A stretch of DNA of 64,000 bases from Pseudonocardia kunmingensis (GTDB lineage: Bacteria > Actinomycetota > Actinomycetes > Mycobacteriales > Pseudonocardiaceae). The first letter of the stretch is position 1, and the number at the start of each line of letters is the position of its first letter. The notes under the pieces are model-generated. The model was not told the origin of the DNA and did no database searches. It worked only from the letters and a program-made list of their open reading frames with translations. Below, piece by piece: positions 6,855-17,200 of this stretch. The stretch is taken from assembly GCF_006716445.1 (NCBI RefSeq), contig NZ_VFPA01000004.1:682001-746000 (forward strand), given 5' to 3'. The position numbers and the translations under genes are program-made.

Positions 6855-8276
6855 TCAGCGGACCGGCGCCGTCGGGCCGCGACGCGCGAAGCCCACGGCG
6901 GCGGTGACGACGCCGAGGAGCGCGAGGACGGTGACGAACGCGAAGGCGGCGTGGAAGCCATCGAGCCCCACACCGGCGACGAGCACGGTCGACACCGCCG
7001 CGACACCGACGGCCCCGCCGATCTCGGTCGTGGTCTGGACGAGTCCGGATGCCAGCCCGGTGTCCGACGGGGCGACCCGGGACAGTGCGCCGAGCTGCAC
7101 GGCGGGCTCGCAGAACCCGAAGCCGACACCGGCGAGCAGGAACGCGGGCAACAGGTCGGAGACGAAACCGGCGTCGGCGGGGATCCGCGCGAGCCACAGC
7201 GCGCCGACGGCGACGAGACCCAGCCCGACGAGCAGCAGCGACCGGACCCCGACCCGACCCACCAGCCGGGCGCCCGCCACGGCCGCGACGACGATCGTCC
7301 CCGTGGTGGCCACCCACGCCATACCGGCCTGCCACGGCGAGTAGCCCAGCACCTGCTGCATGAGCAGGGACCCGACGAAGATGAACGACAGCAGGGCACA
7401 GAACCCGAGGAACGCGGTGACGTTCGCGGCCACGAGCGAGCGGTTCCTCAGCAGCGCGGCCGGCACCAGCGGGCCGTCCGACCGGGCCTCGATCCGCACG
7501 AACAACGCCAACAGCACCACCGCGGCACCGGCCAACGCCAGGGTCGAGACGGACGACCAGCCGTGCTCGACGGCGTGGTGCGCGGCGTAGACCGCCAGCA
7601 GCAGGCCCCCGGTCACCGTGGTCGCCCCGGCGACGTCGAGGCGCCCGGTCCGGTCGCCGCACCGGTCGGGAGCCAGGAACAGCAGGACGACCGCGATCAG
7701 CACTACGCCGATCGGCACGTTGACCAGGAACGACCAGCGCCAGCCGGGCCCGGACGCGAGCAGCCCGCCGAGGACGACCCCACCGCTGGCGGTCACGCCG
7801 CCGACCGCCCCGAGCAGGCCGAAGGCCCGGTCCCGTTCGGGGCCCTCCGCGAACGTGACCGCCAGCAGGGACAGTGCCGCCGGGATGATGAGGGCGGCGC
7901 CGAAGCCCTGCACGCCGCGGGCCGCGATCAGCTGCACGGCGTCCTGTGCGGCGCCGGCCAGCAGCGAGGCGGCGGTGAAGACGGTGAGCCCGGCCAGGAA
8001 GACCCGCCGGCGGCCCATGTGGTCGGCCAGCCGCCCGCCGAGCAGCAGGAACCCGCCCAGCAGCAGCCCGTAGGCGACGACGACCCACTGCAGGGTGCCG
8101 TGACCGGCCCCGAGGTCGTGCTGGATCGAGGCCAGCGCCACGTTGACGACGGCGGTGTCGAGCCCCGCCATCGTCGTCGCCGCGCACGTCAGCGCGAGCA
8201 CGAGCCGTCGCGGGGCCCGCCTCACCTGCCCGGTGGTGGTGGGCGCGCGTCCCGGCTCGGACGTCTCGGTGGTCAT
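6855..8276 (-). CDS. MFS drug efflux transporter, DHA2 (14-TM) family
   Basis: The product is a 473-residue membrane carrier. ATG 8276 (MTTETSEPG) is preceded by AGGAGAGGC; longer starts run into the operator region. Motif A is GGRLADHMGRRR near residues 80-92, and motif C plus the RWSFLVNVPIG loop are typical of EmrB/QacA proton-antiport exporters. The first helix contains the family's GLDTAVVNVAL. Many Gly/Val/Leu helices run to the end. The substrate cannot be inferred. Two palindromes in the promoter suggest repressor control; no TetR gene is adjacent. Confidence 0.9.
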   Translation of the reverse strand: MTTETSEPGRAPTTTGQVRRAPRRLVLALTCAATTMAGLDTAVVNVALASIQHDLGAGHGTLQWVVVAYGLLLGGFLLLGGRLADHMGRRRVFLAGLTVFTAASLLAGAAQDAVQLIAARGVQGFGAALIIPAALSLLAVTFAEGPERDRAFGLLGAVGGVTASGGVVLGGLLASGPGWRWSFLVNVPIGVVLIAVVLLFLAPDRCGDRTGRLDVAGATTVTGGLLLAVYAAHHAVEHGWSSVSTLALAGAAVVLLALFVRIEARSDGPLVPAALLRNRSLVAANVTAFLGFCALLSFIFVGSLLMQQVLGYSPWQAGMAWVATTGTIVVAAVAGARLVGRVGVRSLLLVGLGLVAVGALWLARIPADAGFVSDLLPAFLLAGVGFGFCEPAVQLGALSRVAPSDTGLASGLVQTTTEIGGAVGVAAVSTVLVAGVGLDGFHAAFAFVTVLALLGVVTAAVGFARRGPTAPVR

Positions 8277-8324
8277 GTCGATGCCTGCCTCTCCTGATCT
8301 GGGGCGTGGGGACGTTCTCAGTGT

Positions 8325-8377
8325 TGTGCAACCTGACGATTGCACATGTCCGGCTTCAGTGCAACAGTTAGGTTGCA
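8325..8377. promoter_or_regulatory. Two palindromic operators upstream of the MFS exporter
   Basis: TGTGCAA-n8-TTGCACA (8325-8346) and TGCAAC-n6-GTTGCA (8360-8377) are both perfect and share a TGCAA half-site. They lie in the divergent region between the exporter and the DUF899 gene, 50-100 bases from the exporter start. A TetR- or MarR-type repressor is the usual binder. Confidence 0.6.
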
Positions 8378-8424
8378 GTTGGTGCCGGACCGACGGCGGT
8401 ATCGGCCACCACGTCCGGGTCGGG

Positions 8425-8440
8425 TCGGCCGGCCGGCCGA
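8425..8440. promoter_or_regulatory. 16-bp palindrome TCGGCCGGCCGGCCGA upstream of DUF899 gene 1
   Basis: This is a perfect palindrome followed by TGC. It is repeated exactly at 17490-17505 upstream of the second DUF899 gene. Flanking similarity (ATCGGCCACC...CGGCCGGCCGGCCGATGC) extends the match to about 40 bases. It is a likely shared operator. Confidence 0.6.
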
Positions 8441-8497
8441 TGCCCGGGCACGGCGGCCGCGCGCACGCTTGGCCGACCCACGACCTGAGGAGCGCCC

Positions 8498-8551
8498 GTG
8501 CGCGTCAGCATCGGCCTCACCGCTGCACCGCGAAGGAGCACAGTGAGATGA
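8498..8551 (+). pseudogene. Vestigial LLM-oxidoreductase start / 17-codon leader ORF
   Basis: GTG 8498, preceded by GAGGAG, encodes MRVSIGLTAAPRRSTVR and stops at TGA 8549-8551, overlapping the DUF899 ATG (ATGA). Its first 23 bases are nearly identical to the start of the LLM gene at 18404 (TGCGCGTCAGCATC then GCCTCAC). It is most simply a deletion remnant of a linked LLM gene that now acts as a coupled leader. Confidence 0.5.
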
Positions 8552-9270
8552 CCATCGAGAACGCACCCGAACCCGCCGTCACCGACCGCGCCACCTTCGA
8601 GGCCGGCGTGGCCGACCTGCGCACCCGGGAGAAGGCGCACACCCGGGCCGGCGACGCGATCGCCGCGGCCCGCCGCCGGATGCCCGTGGTCGAGGTCGAC
8701 GCTGCCACCACGCTGATCGGCCCCCACGGTCCGACCCCGCTGATCGACACGTTCGAGGGCCGCGCCCAGCTGATCGCGTACTACTTCATGTGGTACCCCG
8801 GCCGGCCCGCCGCCGAGCAGTGCGAGGGCTGCACCTGGAACAACACCCAGGTCGACGAGCTGTCCTACGTCCACTCCCGGGACATCACCTACGCGGTGTT
8901 CTGCCAGGGCCCTTACGCCGAGTCCGTCCGCTACCACGACTTCATGAACTGGACGATGCCCTGGTACTCCGCGCAGCAGTCACTCGACACCCTGCTGGCC
9001 GGGCGCCGGATCGGCATGATGCACGTCATCTGCTACCTGCGACGGGACAACCGGGTCTTCGAGACCTACTGGACCACCGGGCGCGGCGTCGAGGCCGTCG
9101 ACATCAACTACCGCCTCATGGACCTCACGATCTACGGACGCCAGGAACCGTGGGAGGACTCGCCGGAAGGGTGGCCCCAGTCCCACCTCGAGGACACCCG
9201 CACCAACGGTCGTCCCACCGCCCAGTGGTCGCGGATCAACGCCGGGCGCTCGGACAGCCTCACCGGATAG
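8548..9270 (+). CDS. DUF899 thioredoxin-like protein (paralogue 1)
   Basis: The product is 240 residues from ATG 8548 after GAAGGAGCACAG. The DUF899 signature is complete: TREKAHTRAGDAIAAARRR near residues 26-44, a strand LIAYYFMW near 75-82, then QCEGCT with Cys92 and Cys95. The C-terminal motifs are YGRQEPWEDSPEGWPQ and TNGRPTAQWSRINAGR. The family has a thioredoxin-like fold and no established reaction; the CxxC suggests redox chemistry. The paralogues at 17615 and 62190 share all these motifs. The start overlaps the stop of the vestigial LLM leader. Confidence 0.88.
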   Translation: MTIENAPEPAVTDRATFEAGVADLRTREKAHTRAGDAIAAARRRMPVVEVDAATTLIGPHGPTPLIDTFEGRAQLIAYYFMWYPGRPAAEQCEGCTWNNTQVDELSYVHSRDITYAVFCQGPYAESVRYHDFMNWTMPWYSAQQSLDTLLAGRRIGMMHVICYLRRDNRVFETYWTTGRGVEAVDINYRLMDLTIYGRQEPWEDSPEGWPQSHLEDTRTNGRPTAQWSRINAGRSDSLTG

Positions 9271-9777
9271 ACCCGGGCCGCCACCACCGGCAGCGATACC
9301 GAAATATCGCAATCCGCGCGGCCCAGCGGTTCGGTGTCCTGCAGGAGCCCGTAGGAGTCCGGTAGGTGTCCGGTCATGTGCCCTGGGCGGAGCCGAGCGC
9401 AACGTTCAACACTCCACGCGTGTTCATGAGCGTCTGCTCGGCGACGTGCTGCGAGCCCCGGCTCAGGGTGTCGAACACGGTCACGGCCGATCACGATCAG
9501 CCCGGTCGACGGGATCAGCCCGACGAGCCGGAACAGCCGACGGGGCGCGAAGCACGCGCCGTTCACCAGCGATGGTTGAACGCGGTCGCGGGGAAGGACG
9601 CACACCGGCTGCTCGAGGACCTCTACAGCCTGCGTCGCCGGCGGCGAAGCGCCGGCGGACCTGCGGACGGCCCGACATGACCGAAAGCGTTGAGCTCGCG
9701 TCCACCGCGGTTGTTCAGGAAGCTGCCTGCGAGTACGGAGAAGATGTTGTCGGCAACTCGCACAGGCTAGGAGACGC
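9271..9777. other. Gene-free stretch, possible decayed gene on the minus strand
   Basis: No frame has both a ribosome binding site and convincing composition. On the minus strand around 9480-9590 a fragment APRRLFRLVGLIPSTGLIVIG looks like a membrane-protein remnant with no intact ends. Nothing else is supported here. Confidence 0.3.
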
Positions 9778-10620
9778 GTGGTGACGTCGATCGAGCTTCC
9801 GCACGGAGTCGTGGATTTCCGGGTCGCCGGTCCGGCCGACGCGCCCGCACCACCGGTCCTCTTCGTCCACCCGTTCCTGATGGACGGGTCGCTCTGGACG
9901 GGTGTCGCCGACCTGCTCGCGGCGCAGGGCATCCGCTCCTACGCGCCGGACTGGCCGCTCGGCTCGCACCGCACCCCCGTGAAGCCGGGAACCGATCAGT
10001 CGCCGCGCGGCGTCGCCCACCAGATCCTGCGGTTCATCGAGGCACTCGATCTCCGCGATGTCACGCTCGTGGGTTGCGACACCGGTGGCGCGCTGTGCCA
10101 GTTCCTGCTCGACACGGACCCGAGTCGGATCGGCCGGGTCGTCCTCACCAACTGCGACGCGTTCGACACGTTCCCGCCGTTCCCGTTCAACGTCATGTTC
10201 TTCCTGCTCAAGGGCGAGACCAGGATGAGGATCAACCTGCAACCGATGCGATGGCGCGCCTTCCGGCACTCACCCTTGGGGATGGGGCTGCTCGCCAACG
10301 AACTCGACCCCGCACAGACACGGTCCTGGATCGAGCCGAGCCTCACGAACGGTGCGATCCGCGCCGACGCCGTCCGGTTCCTCAGGGCGGCCGAACGCAA
10401 GGATCTGCTCGACGTCTCGACCCGGCTCAGCGAGTTCGCCGGTCCGGTCACCATCGTGTGGGGCACCGCCGACCGCGCCTTCACACCGGAGCTCGGCCGT
10501 CGGCTGCAGCGCGCCTTCCACAACGCCCACTTCGTGGAGGTCCCGAACGCCAGGACCCTCGTCGCACTCGACGCTCCACGACAACTCGCCGACGCCATCG
10601 CCGTCAGCACAGCGGCATAG
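9778..10620 (+). CDS. Alpha/beta hydrolase with Asp nucleophile
   Basis: The product is 280 residues from GTG 9778 after CTAGGAGACGC. The oxyanion segment HPFL is at 31-34, the nucleophile elbow GCDTGG puts Asp at 101, and Asp232 (WGTADRAF) is the acid. An Asp nucleophile points to the epoxide hydrolase / haloalkane dehalogenase branch rather than to Ser esterases. The usual catalytic His near residue 260 is missing (NARTLVALD), a feature of some uncharacterised members, so activity is uncertain. The adjacent convergent LysR regulator may be functionally linked. Confidence 0.85.
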   Translation: MVTSIELPHGVVDFRVAGPADAPAPPVLFVHPFLMDGSLWTGVADLLAAQGIRSYAPDWPLGSHRTPVKPGTDQSPRGVAHQILRFIEALDLRDVTLVGCDTGGALCQFLLDTDPSRIGRVVLTNCDAFDTFPPFPFNVMFFLLKGETRMRINLQPMRWRAFRHSPLGMGLLANELDPAQTRSWIEPSLTNGAIRADAVRFLRAAERKDLLDVSTRLSEFAGPVTIVWGTADRAFTPELGRRLQRAFHNAHFVEVPNARTLVALDAPRQLADAIAVSTAA

Positions 10621-10704
10621 CCCGCCCGCGGTCAGAGCCGGCATCAAGATCCACATTCGGTCGCGCTCCACTGCGCCGTTCCGTCGGTGCGGCGTGCTCG
10701 CTCG

Positions 10705-11622
10705 TCAGTGCGGAGCAGATCCTGCGGGGACGTCCGCCAGGGCGGCGGCGGCCCGGTCGAAGGCGCGGATCCTGGCGGTCTCGGCGGCGGAGAGCCAGAG
10801 GAGGCGCCGTTGGTATGGCGGGGCGTCGTGGATGGGCACGTAGGCGACGTCGGGGCGGACGTAGTAGCTCGTGAACTGGGTCGACACGGGATAGGTGCCC
10901 ATGTCGGCACCGATGAGGGCGAGCATCTCCTGGGTCGTGGCGAAGCACGGCCCCCGCTCGACGGGCCGGCCGTCGAGCCTGTGCGGGGGGAGGAGCGTCT
11001 GATCCCAGTAGTCGGAGATCGCCGGCGGCGTGCGGAGGACCTTGGTGCGGGCGATGTCGGAGAACGACACCGACGGTCGACGGGCGAACGGGTGCCGGGC
11101 CGACACCGCAAGCAGCTGGGCCTCCTCGACCAGCACGCTCCCGGCGGTGAGGTCCGGCTGGCGGGCGCCGCGGGCGGGCAGCGTGGCGAGCACCACGTCG
11201 ATCTCGCCGGCCCGGAGGGGACCGAGGCCCTCGCCGAACTGGTTCTCTCGGAGCGAGACCTCGCAATCGACGTGCTCGGCCCGGAAGGCCTCGGCCACGT
11301 CGAGGACGAACCGCCCGGACGCGGCACCGATGAACCCGACCCGCAGCGTGGCGCGGACTCCGCGGGCGGCTGTGATCGCCCGGTCGACCGCGTCCTGGAC
11401 CTGCTGGTAGGCGGGCCGCAGCTCGTCGCGGAGGCGTCGTCCGATCGGGGTCAGCTCCACGCGGCGGCTGGTGCGCTCGAACAGCGGGGCGCCGATGCGC
11501 CGCTCGATCCTCGTGATCATCTGGCTGACGCGGGCGGTGGACACGCGCAGCCGCACGGCCGCCCGGCCGAAGTGCAGCTCGTCGGCGAGGGTCAGGAAGA
11601 TCTCGATCTCCCGGTGCTCCAT
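10705..11622 (-). CDS. LysR-family transcriptional regulator
   Basis: The product is 305 residues from ATG 11622 with GCAGGGAAC upstream. The N-terminal winged HTH (residues 1-60) reads MEHREIEIFLTLADELHFGRAAVRLRV in two adjacent parts and ends RIGAPLFERTSR, the classic LysR layout. Residues 90-290 form the periplasmic-binding-like effector domain (LRVGFIGAASGRFVLDV...). It is convergent with the alpha/beta hydrolase and divergent from the STAND regulators. The effector is unknown. Confidence 0.92.
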   Translation of the reverse strand: MEHREIEIFLTLADELHFGRAAVRLRVSTARVSQMITRIERRIGAPLFERTSRRVELTPIGRRLRDELRPAYQQVQDAVDRAITAARGVRATLRVGFIGAASGRFVLDVAEAFRAEHVDCEVSLRENQFGEGLGPLRAGEIDVVLATLPARGARQPDLTAGSVLVEEAQLLAVSARHPFARRPSVSFSDIARTKVLRTPPAISDYWDQTLLPPHRLDGRPVERGPCFATTQEMLALIGADMGTYPVSTQFTSYYVRPDVAYVPIHDAPPYQRRLLWLSAAETARIRAFDRAAAALADVPAGSAPH

Positions 11623-11911
11623 GTTCCCTGCCCCCCAGTCCGCCGGTTCGTGAACCCGCGGCTTAACGATCGTTGCGCAATTCGCCGTTGATCGCCACCG
11701 CCGTCGGGGCAGATCGTGGCCATGGTGAGTCGGACCGTTCCGACCTGGCGCGACGGGCAAGCGCGTCGGGTTCGGATGGACATCCGGCTGCGCCGATCAG
11801 AGGCGGAGCGCGATGCGATCAGGCCCGCGAATCTGGGAGGATGGCCGATCGTTGTTCACCAGATCCAGTTCGGACGGTCCCGGCGGCCGACAACCGGAGA
11901 TCGACAAGAGC

Positions 11912-14257
11912 ATGGCGACGCTGCTGCGGTCGTGGCGAGAGCGGGCGCACCTGACCCAGGAGGAGCTTGCCGAACGGGCAGGTCTGAACGTGCGGACCAT
12001 CCGCAGATGGGAATCCAACGGTGATCTGCGGCGGCCGCAGGCCACCTCGCTACGGATGCTTGCCGCCGCGTTGGAGCTCACCTCCGCGGACAGGGCGTCG
12101 TTGTTCGCGGCCGCGGGCAAGGTGACAGACCCGGTCGCACCTGACGGGTCAGCAGATGGGCAGCACCCGTTGACGTCCGGCGACGTACCGCCTGCCGGCG
12201 TCGTGGTTCCGCGACAGCTGCCGGCCGATGTCGACGGATTCGTCGCGCGGACAGCGGAGCTCACAGCGCTGAACCGCCTGATCGGCGCCTACGAGGAGTC
12301 CGGCACGCGACCCATGATCGTCGCTGCGATCACCGGCACTGCCGGCGTCGGGAAAACCGCGCTGGCCCTGCATTGGGCCCACCGGGTTTCCCACCGCTTC
12401 CCCGACGGGCAGCTGTATGTGGACCTCCGCGGCTACCACCCCTCCGACGACGCGATGGAGCCTGCCGACGCAGTTCGAGGATTCCTCGGCGCTCTCGGCG
12501 TGCCGCCCACCCGCGTTCCTCCCACGCCGGACGCCCAGGCCGCGCTGTACCGCTCGATCGTTGCCGGCAAGCGGTTGCTCGTCGTACTGGACAACGCCCG
12601 CGACTCCAGGCACGTGCGTCCCCTGCTACCCGGCAGCGCCACCTGCCTGGTCGCGACGACCAGTCGTGACCAACTGACCAGCTTGATCGCGACCAACGCC
12701 GCACGCCCGCTGGGACTCGGCCTGCTTCGGACGGACGAGGCGCGGGACCTTCTGGCCCGCCGCCTCGATGCTCGTCAGATCGCAGCAGAGAGCAGTGCGG
12801 CTGACGAGATCGTCGTCTCCTGCGCACGACTGCCCCTGGCGCTCGCCATCGCCGCGGCTCGCTCCGCATCCAGCCCTCACCTCCCCCTCGGCACACTGGC
12901 CGCCCAGCTGCGCCAGGAGCGGTCCGGGCTCGATGCACTCGCCGTCGGTGACCCGTACGCGGATACGCGCGCGGTGTTCTCGTGGTCCTACCACGGGCTC
13001 GGCAGCGAGGCCGCGCGATTGTTCCGGCTGCTCGGCCGGCACCACGGCTCCGACATCGCGGTCGCGGCCGCAGCCAGCGTGGCCGGGCTGCCCGTGCAGC
13101 GGACACGGACGTTGCTCGCCGAGCTGTGCCGCGCCCACCTGTTGATCGAACACCGTCCTGGCAGGTACACCTCCCACGACCTGCTGCGTGCCTACGCCGC
13201 CGAACTCGCCCATGACCATGACGGCAGCACCGACATCCGCAGCGCTTCGCACCGAGCTGTCGACCACGACCTGCACACCGCACACGCTGCCGCGCGGCTG
13301 CTCAACCCGGACCGTGAGCCGATCTGCCTGGCACGGCCGCAGCCCGGGGTCGTCGTCGGCGACCTCGCCGACCATGCGCAGGCGATGACCTGGTTCACCG
13401 ACGAACACACCACCGTGCTCGCTGCGGTCGACCGCGCCAGCAGCATCGGGCTGGACACCCACGCCTGGCAGCTCGCCTGGTCCCTGGCCGATTTCCTCAA
13501 CTGGCGGGGCCACTGGCGGGTCTGGCGCGCAATCTGCCAGACCGCTCTCGACGCGGCTCGGCGCCTGGGAGACCGGGCCGGTCAGGCGCACACCCACCGC
13601 AACCTCGCCGGCGCGTACCTCTACACGAATCAGCTCGAAGACAGTTGCACCCAACTCAGGGAAGCCCTCGACCTGTACGAGCAGCTCGGAGATCGCATCG
13701 GTCAGGCCCGGACGCACTACGACCTCGGCAGGTTGTTCGGGTCGCAGAACCGCCACATCGAAGCGCGCCAACACACCGAGCGGGCTCTTGACCTCTACGT
13801 CGCGAGTGACGACCGCAACGGCGAGGCGAGAGCGCTCAACGCCACGGGACGGGACGAGGCCCAGCTCGGCGACTTCCACAACGCGCTCATCCACTGTCAG
13901 CAAGCACTGACCTTGAACCAGGAGATCGGATCTCGTCTCGGTGAGGCAACCGCATGGGACAGCGTGGGCCACGTCCACCACCGTCTCGGCGACCACGACC
14001 GCGCCTACACCTGCTATCAGCGCGCGCTCGACCTCGCCCGAGACCTCGGCAACCGCATTCTCGAGGCGGGCACCCTCGACAACATCGGTGACATGCACCT
14101 TGCTGCCGGTGACGCCGACGCGGCTCGTCTTTCCTGGCGCGAGGCGCTGTCGATCCTCGACGATCTCGGCCATCCGCACGCCGGAGTAGTTCGCACCAAG
14201 CTCACCCGGCCGGCAGCAACAGACGACGCCACCGGAGCGAGGGGACCGTTGGAGTGA
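11912..14257 (+). CDS. XRE HTH - NB-ARC - TPR regulator (STAND ATPase)
   Basis: The product is 781 residues. ATG 11912 places the XRE helix-turn-helix (LTQEELAERAGLNVRTIRRWE) at residues 14-33, as in the family; ATG 11813 would add 33 residues and has its own GGAG. Walker A GTAGVGKT is at 142-149, Walker B RLLVVLD near 225-231, then a winged-helix region. TPR repeats follow from about 540 (repeated AxxxLGDxxGQAxxxxNL patterns). Such proteins resemble the ATPase-TPR half of AfsR-type antibiotic regulators without the SARP domain. The stop overlaps the next start (GTGA), so the two regulators are probably co-translated. Confidence 0.88.
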   Translation: MATLLRSWRERAHLTQEELAERAGLNVRTIRRWESNGDLRRPQATSLRMLAAALELTSADRASLFAAAGKVTDPVAPDGSADGQHPLTSGDVPPAGVVVPRQLPADVDGFVARTAELTALNRLIGAYEESGTRPMIVAAITGTAGVGKTALALHWAHRVSHRFPDGQLYVDLRGYHPSDDAMEPADAVRGFLGALGVPPTRVPPTPDAQAALYRSIVAGKRLLVVLDNARDSRHVRPLLPGSATCLVATTSRDQLTSLIATNAARPLGLGLLRTDEARDLLARRLDARQIAAESSAADEIVVSCARLPLALAIAAARSASSPHLPLGTLAAQLRQERSGLDALAVGDPYADTRAVFSWSYHGLGSEAARLFRLLGRHHGSDIAVAAAASVAGLPVQRTRTLLAELCRAHLLIEHRPGRYTSHDLLRAYAAELAHDHDGSTDIRSASHRAVDHDLHTAHAAARLLNPDREPICLARPQPGVVVGDLADHAQAMTWFTDEHTTVLAAVDRASSIGLDTHAWQLAWSLADFLNWRGHWRVWRAICQTALDAARRLGDRAGQAHTHRNLAGAYLYTNQLEDSCTQLREALDLYEQLGDRIGQARTHYDLGRLFGSQNRHIEARQHTERALDLYVASDDRNGEARALNATGRDEAQLGDFHNALIHCQQALTLNQEIGSRLGEATAWDSVGHVHHRLGDHDRAYTCYQRALDLARDLGNRILEAGTLDNIGDMHLAAGDADAARLSWREALSILDDLGHPHAGVVRTKLTRPAATDDATGARGPLE

Positions 14258-17200
14258 TCGGCGCAACTCCCCCCGGTCGAGCCGACGTGACGGACCTGGA
14301 AGGGCCCGCTACCCGCCGCCCGGCGCTGGTACTGGTCATGTCCGAGCACCCGCTCCCGATCCGCGACGTCCTCGAGGCGAGCGGGGGACGCACCGTCGAT
14401 CCGCGGGGAGACGGTGCAGTGCTGTGCCTGTTCCGGACCGTGGCCGAGGCCGCCGCAGCCGTGCTGGCGGCGCAGCGGCGGTTCCCGGTCACGGCCGGCG
14501 TGCACGTCGCGGACCTGGATGCCGACGGCGACCCGCAGGCCGCGTTCCGCACGTGCGACGCGCTGGTCGCGGTGTCGGGTACGGGGCGCACGGTGCTCTC
14601 GGCCGACGCGGGGGCCGCGGTGGCCGACGCACTGCCGGCCGGCGCGTGGCTGCGGGACCTCGGATCGCGCTCCCTGCCCGGCCGGACCGGGCCCGAGCGG
14701 ACCTTCGAGCTGCTCCACGACGACATCACGGGCGCGGGTTCGGCCGGCCACGCCGAACGACCGGCGCACAACCTGCCCGCGCAGCTGACCACCTTCGTCG
14801 GGCGCGCGGCCGAGCTGGCCACGCTGCGCGAACTGCTGGAGCGCCACAGGCTCGTCACGGTGACCGGGGCCGGGGGGTCGGGGAAGACCAGGCTCGCGTG
14901 GCAGCTCGCCGCCGGCATGGCGGACAGCACGCCGGCCGGGGTGTGGTGGGTCGGCCTCGGCTCGATCACCGACCCGGACCTGGTCCCGCGGGCGCTCGCG
15001 TCGGCCGTCCATGCGTTCGTCGATCCCTCCGGTGACGTTGCATCGGCTGTGGCGGCCCAGCTGCGCGGACGCCGCGCGCTCGTGTGCCTGGACACCTGCG
15101 AGCACCTGCTCGAGGCCTGCGCACAGCTGGTGCACCAGGTGCTGACGACCTGCCCCGAGGTCACAGTGCTGGCCACCAGCCGGGAGCGGCTCGGCGTGGC
15201 CGGCGAGCTGGTGTGGCGCACACCGCCGATGGAGGCGGACGACGCCGCGCGGCTCTTCGACGATCGCGCCGCGCTGGTGCGTGTCGAGCCGGCCGATCCC
15301 GGCGAGGAAGCGGTGGTTCAGGCGATCTGCCGTCGCCTCGACGGCCTGCCGCTGGCCATCGAGCTCGCGGCGGCGTGGACGCGCGTGCTCACCCCGTCGG
15401 CGATCGCGGCCCGGCTCGACGACCGCTTCCGGCTGCTCGTCGGTGGTCCGCGCGGCGTGGACGACCGGCACCGCACGTTGGCCGCATCGATCGCGTGGAG
15501 TCACGACCTGCTGGCGGCGTCGGATCAGGCGCTGTTGCACGAGCTGTCGGTGTTCTCCGGAGGGTTCACCGCCGAGGCCGCCGCCGCGGTCTGCGGGGAC
15601 GACACGCTCGCCGGGATCACCCGGCTGATCGACAAGTCCCTCGTGGTCGTCGAGACCCGTACCGCCGAGCGGTTCCGCCTGCTCGACTCGATCCGCGAGT
15701 ACGCATCGCGCGAGTTGCAGGCGGCGGGACGGTCGGCGGCGCTGCGCGATCGCCATCTCGACTTCTACGTCGCCTTCGCCGAATCCGCCGCGCCGTGGTT
15801 GGAGCGCGATCAGGACCGATGGCGCGTCGCGCTGCTGGCCGAGCACGACAACCTGCGCGCCGCGCTGGAGTGGGGATTCGCCGCGCCCGATCCCGGCCGC
15901 GCCCGGCGCCTGGCGGCCGCACTGGCTCGGTTCTGGTTCCTGACCACGCACGTGCGGGAAGGCCGGGACTTCCTCGACCGGGCGCTTGCCGCCGCGCCAG
16001 AGGACCGGACCACCCTCCAGGCGTCCCTGCTGTCCGGTGCGGGGCTGCTCGCCATCGCCGGTGCACTCTCGGCCGACGCCTGCCGCCTGGCCGAGCGGGC
16101 GCTGGCGATCGCGGACACCCTCGACGACGACGCCAACCGGGGGCGCAGCCACTTCGTGCTGGCCGCGGGACTCTTCTACACGGACCGCAAGGCGATGGAG
16201 CGGCACGGTCGCGAGGCGGAACGGTTCGGCCTGACGGCAGGCGATCCGTTCGCCGTCGACGCCGGATGCGTGCTCCGGGCGCGGGCGCTCACCAACATCG
16301 ACCGGCACGCCGAGGCGGCGTCCGTGGTCCGAGGCCGGTACGCCGCTGCCCGGGCACGGGGCGAGCGCGCCGTCGGCGGGTTCCTGCTCGCGGTGGAGGT
16401 GTGGGCTGCGCTGTTCACCGGGGACCTGCGCACGGCGACGAGGCTCGGGCGGGAGGCGGTGGCCACGACCCGTCCGCTCGGTGACCTGTACTCCTTCGGG
16501 CACATGACGGTCAACCTGGCCTGGGTCACCGGGCTCCGCGGTGACCTCGCCGCCGCCGAACGGTTGCTCAAGCCGATCCTCGGCACGGTCAGCGCCGCGG
16601 CCGGCCCCGAGTTGTTGGCACTGTTCGCGCTGGTGCCGGGCAAGCTGCGCCTGTGGGCGGGCGACCACACCGAGGCCGTGCGGTGGTTCGAGACCGCCGC
16701 CCGGTTCGCCGAACCGGTGACCGACAACTGGCACGTCGCGCAGGCGCTGCCCGGACTCGCCGCAGCGCTGCGCAGGCTGGGCCGTCCCGACGAGGCCCGC
16801 GTCCACGCCGAGCGGGCGTTGCGGCTGGCGGCCGCGCTGGAGCTGCCACACATCCGGGCGGACGCGCTCGAGGAGCTGGCGTTCCTCGCCGCGACCCCGG
16901 GGGCGGAGGAGGACCTGCACCACCAGGCCCTGGACGTTCGCACGGAGGCATCGCTGTGGACGTTCGTCGTGCGCAGCTACGACGCCCTCGCCGGCTGCGC
17001 GGCGACAGCGGGCGACCCCCGCAAGGCCGCTCGCGTGCTCGGCGCGAGCGACGCCGCCCGCGCGAGCATGGATCATCCGCGCCCCCCGGTCGAACGGCCG
17101 GATCACGACGGGCTGCTGACCCGGCTGCGCGCCGACCTCGGCGCCGCCGAACTCGCCGACGCCATGGCGGAAGGAGCGGCGCTCTCGCGCGACGACCTGC

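Noticed and set aside
9132..9932. 266-residue minus-strand ORF
   Set aside because: It overlaps the DUF899 and hydrolase genes and lacks a start signal; only a short membrane-like fragment in the gap is of any interest.
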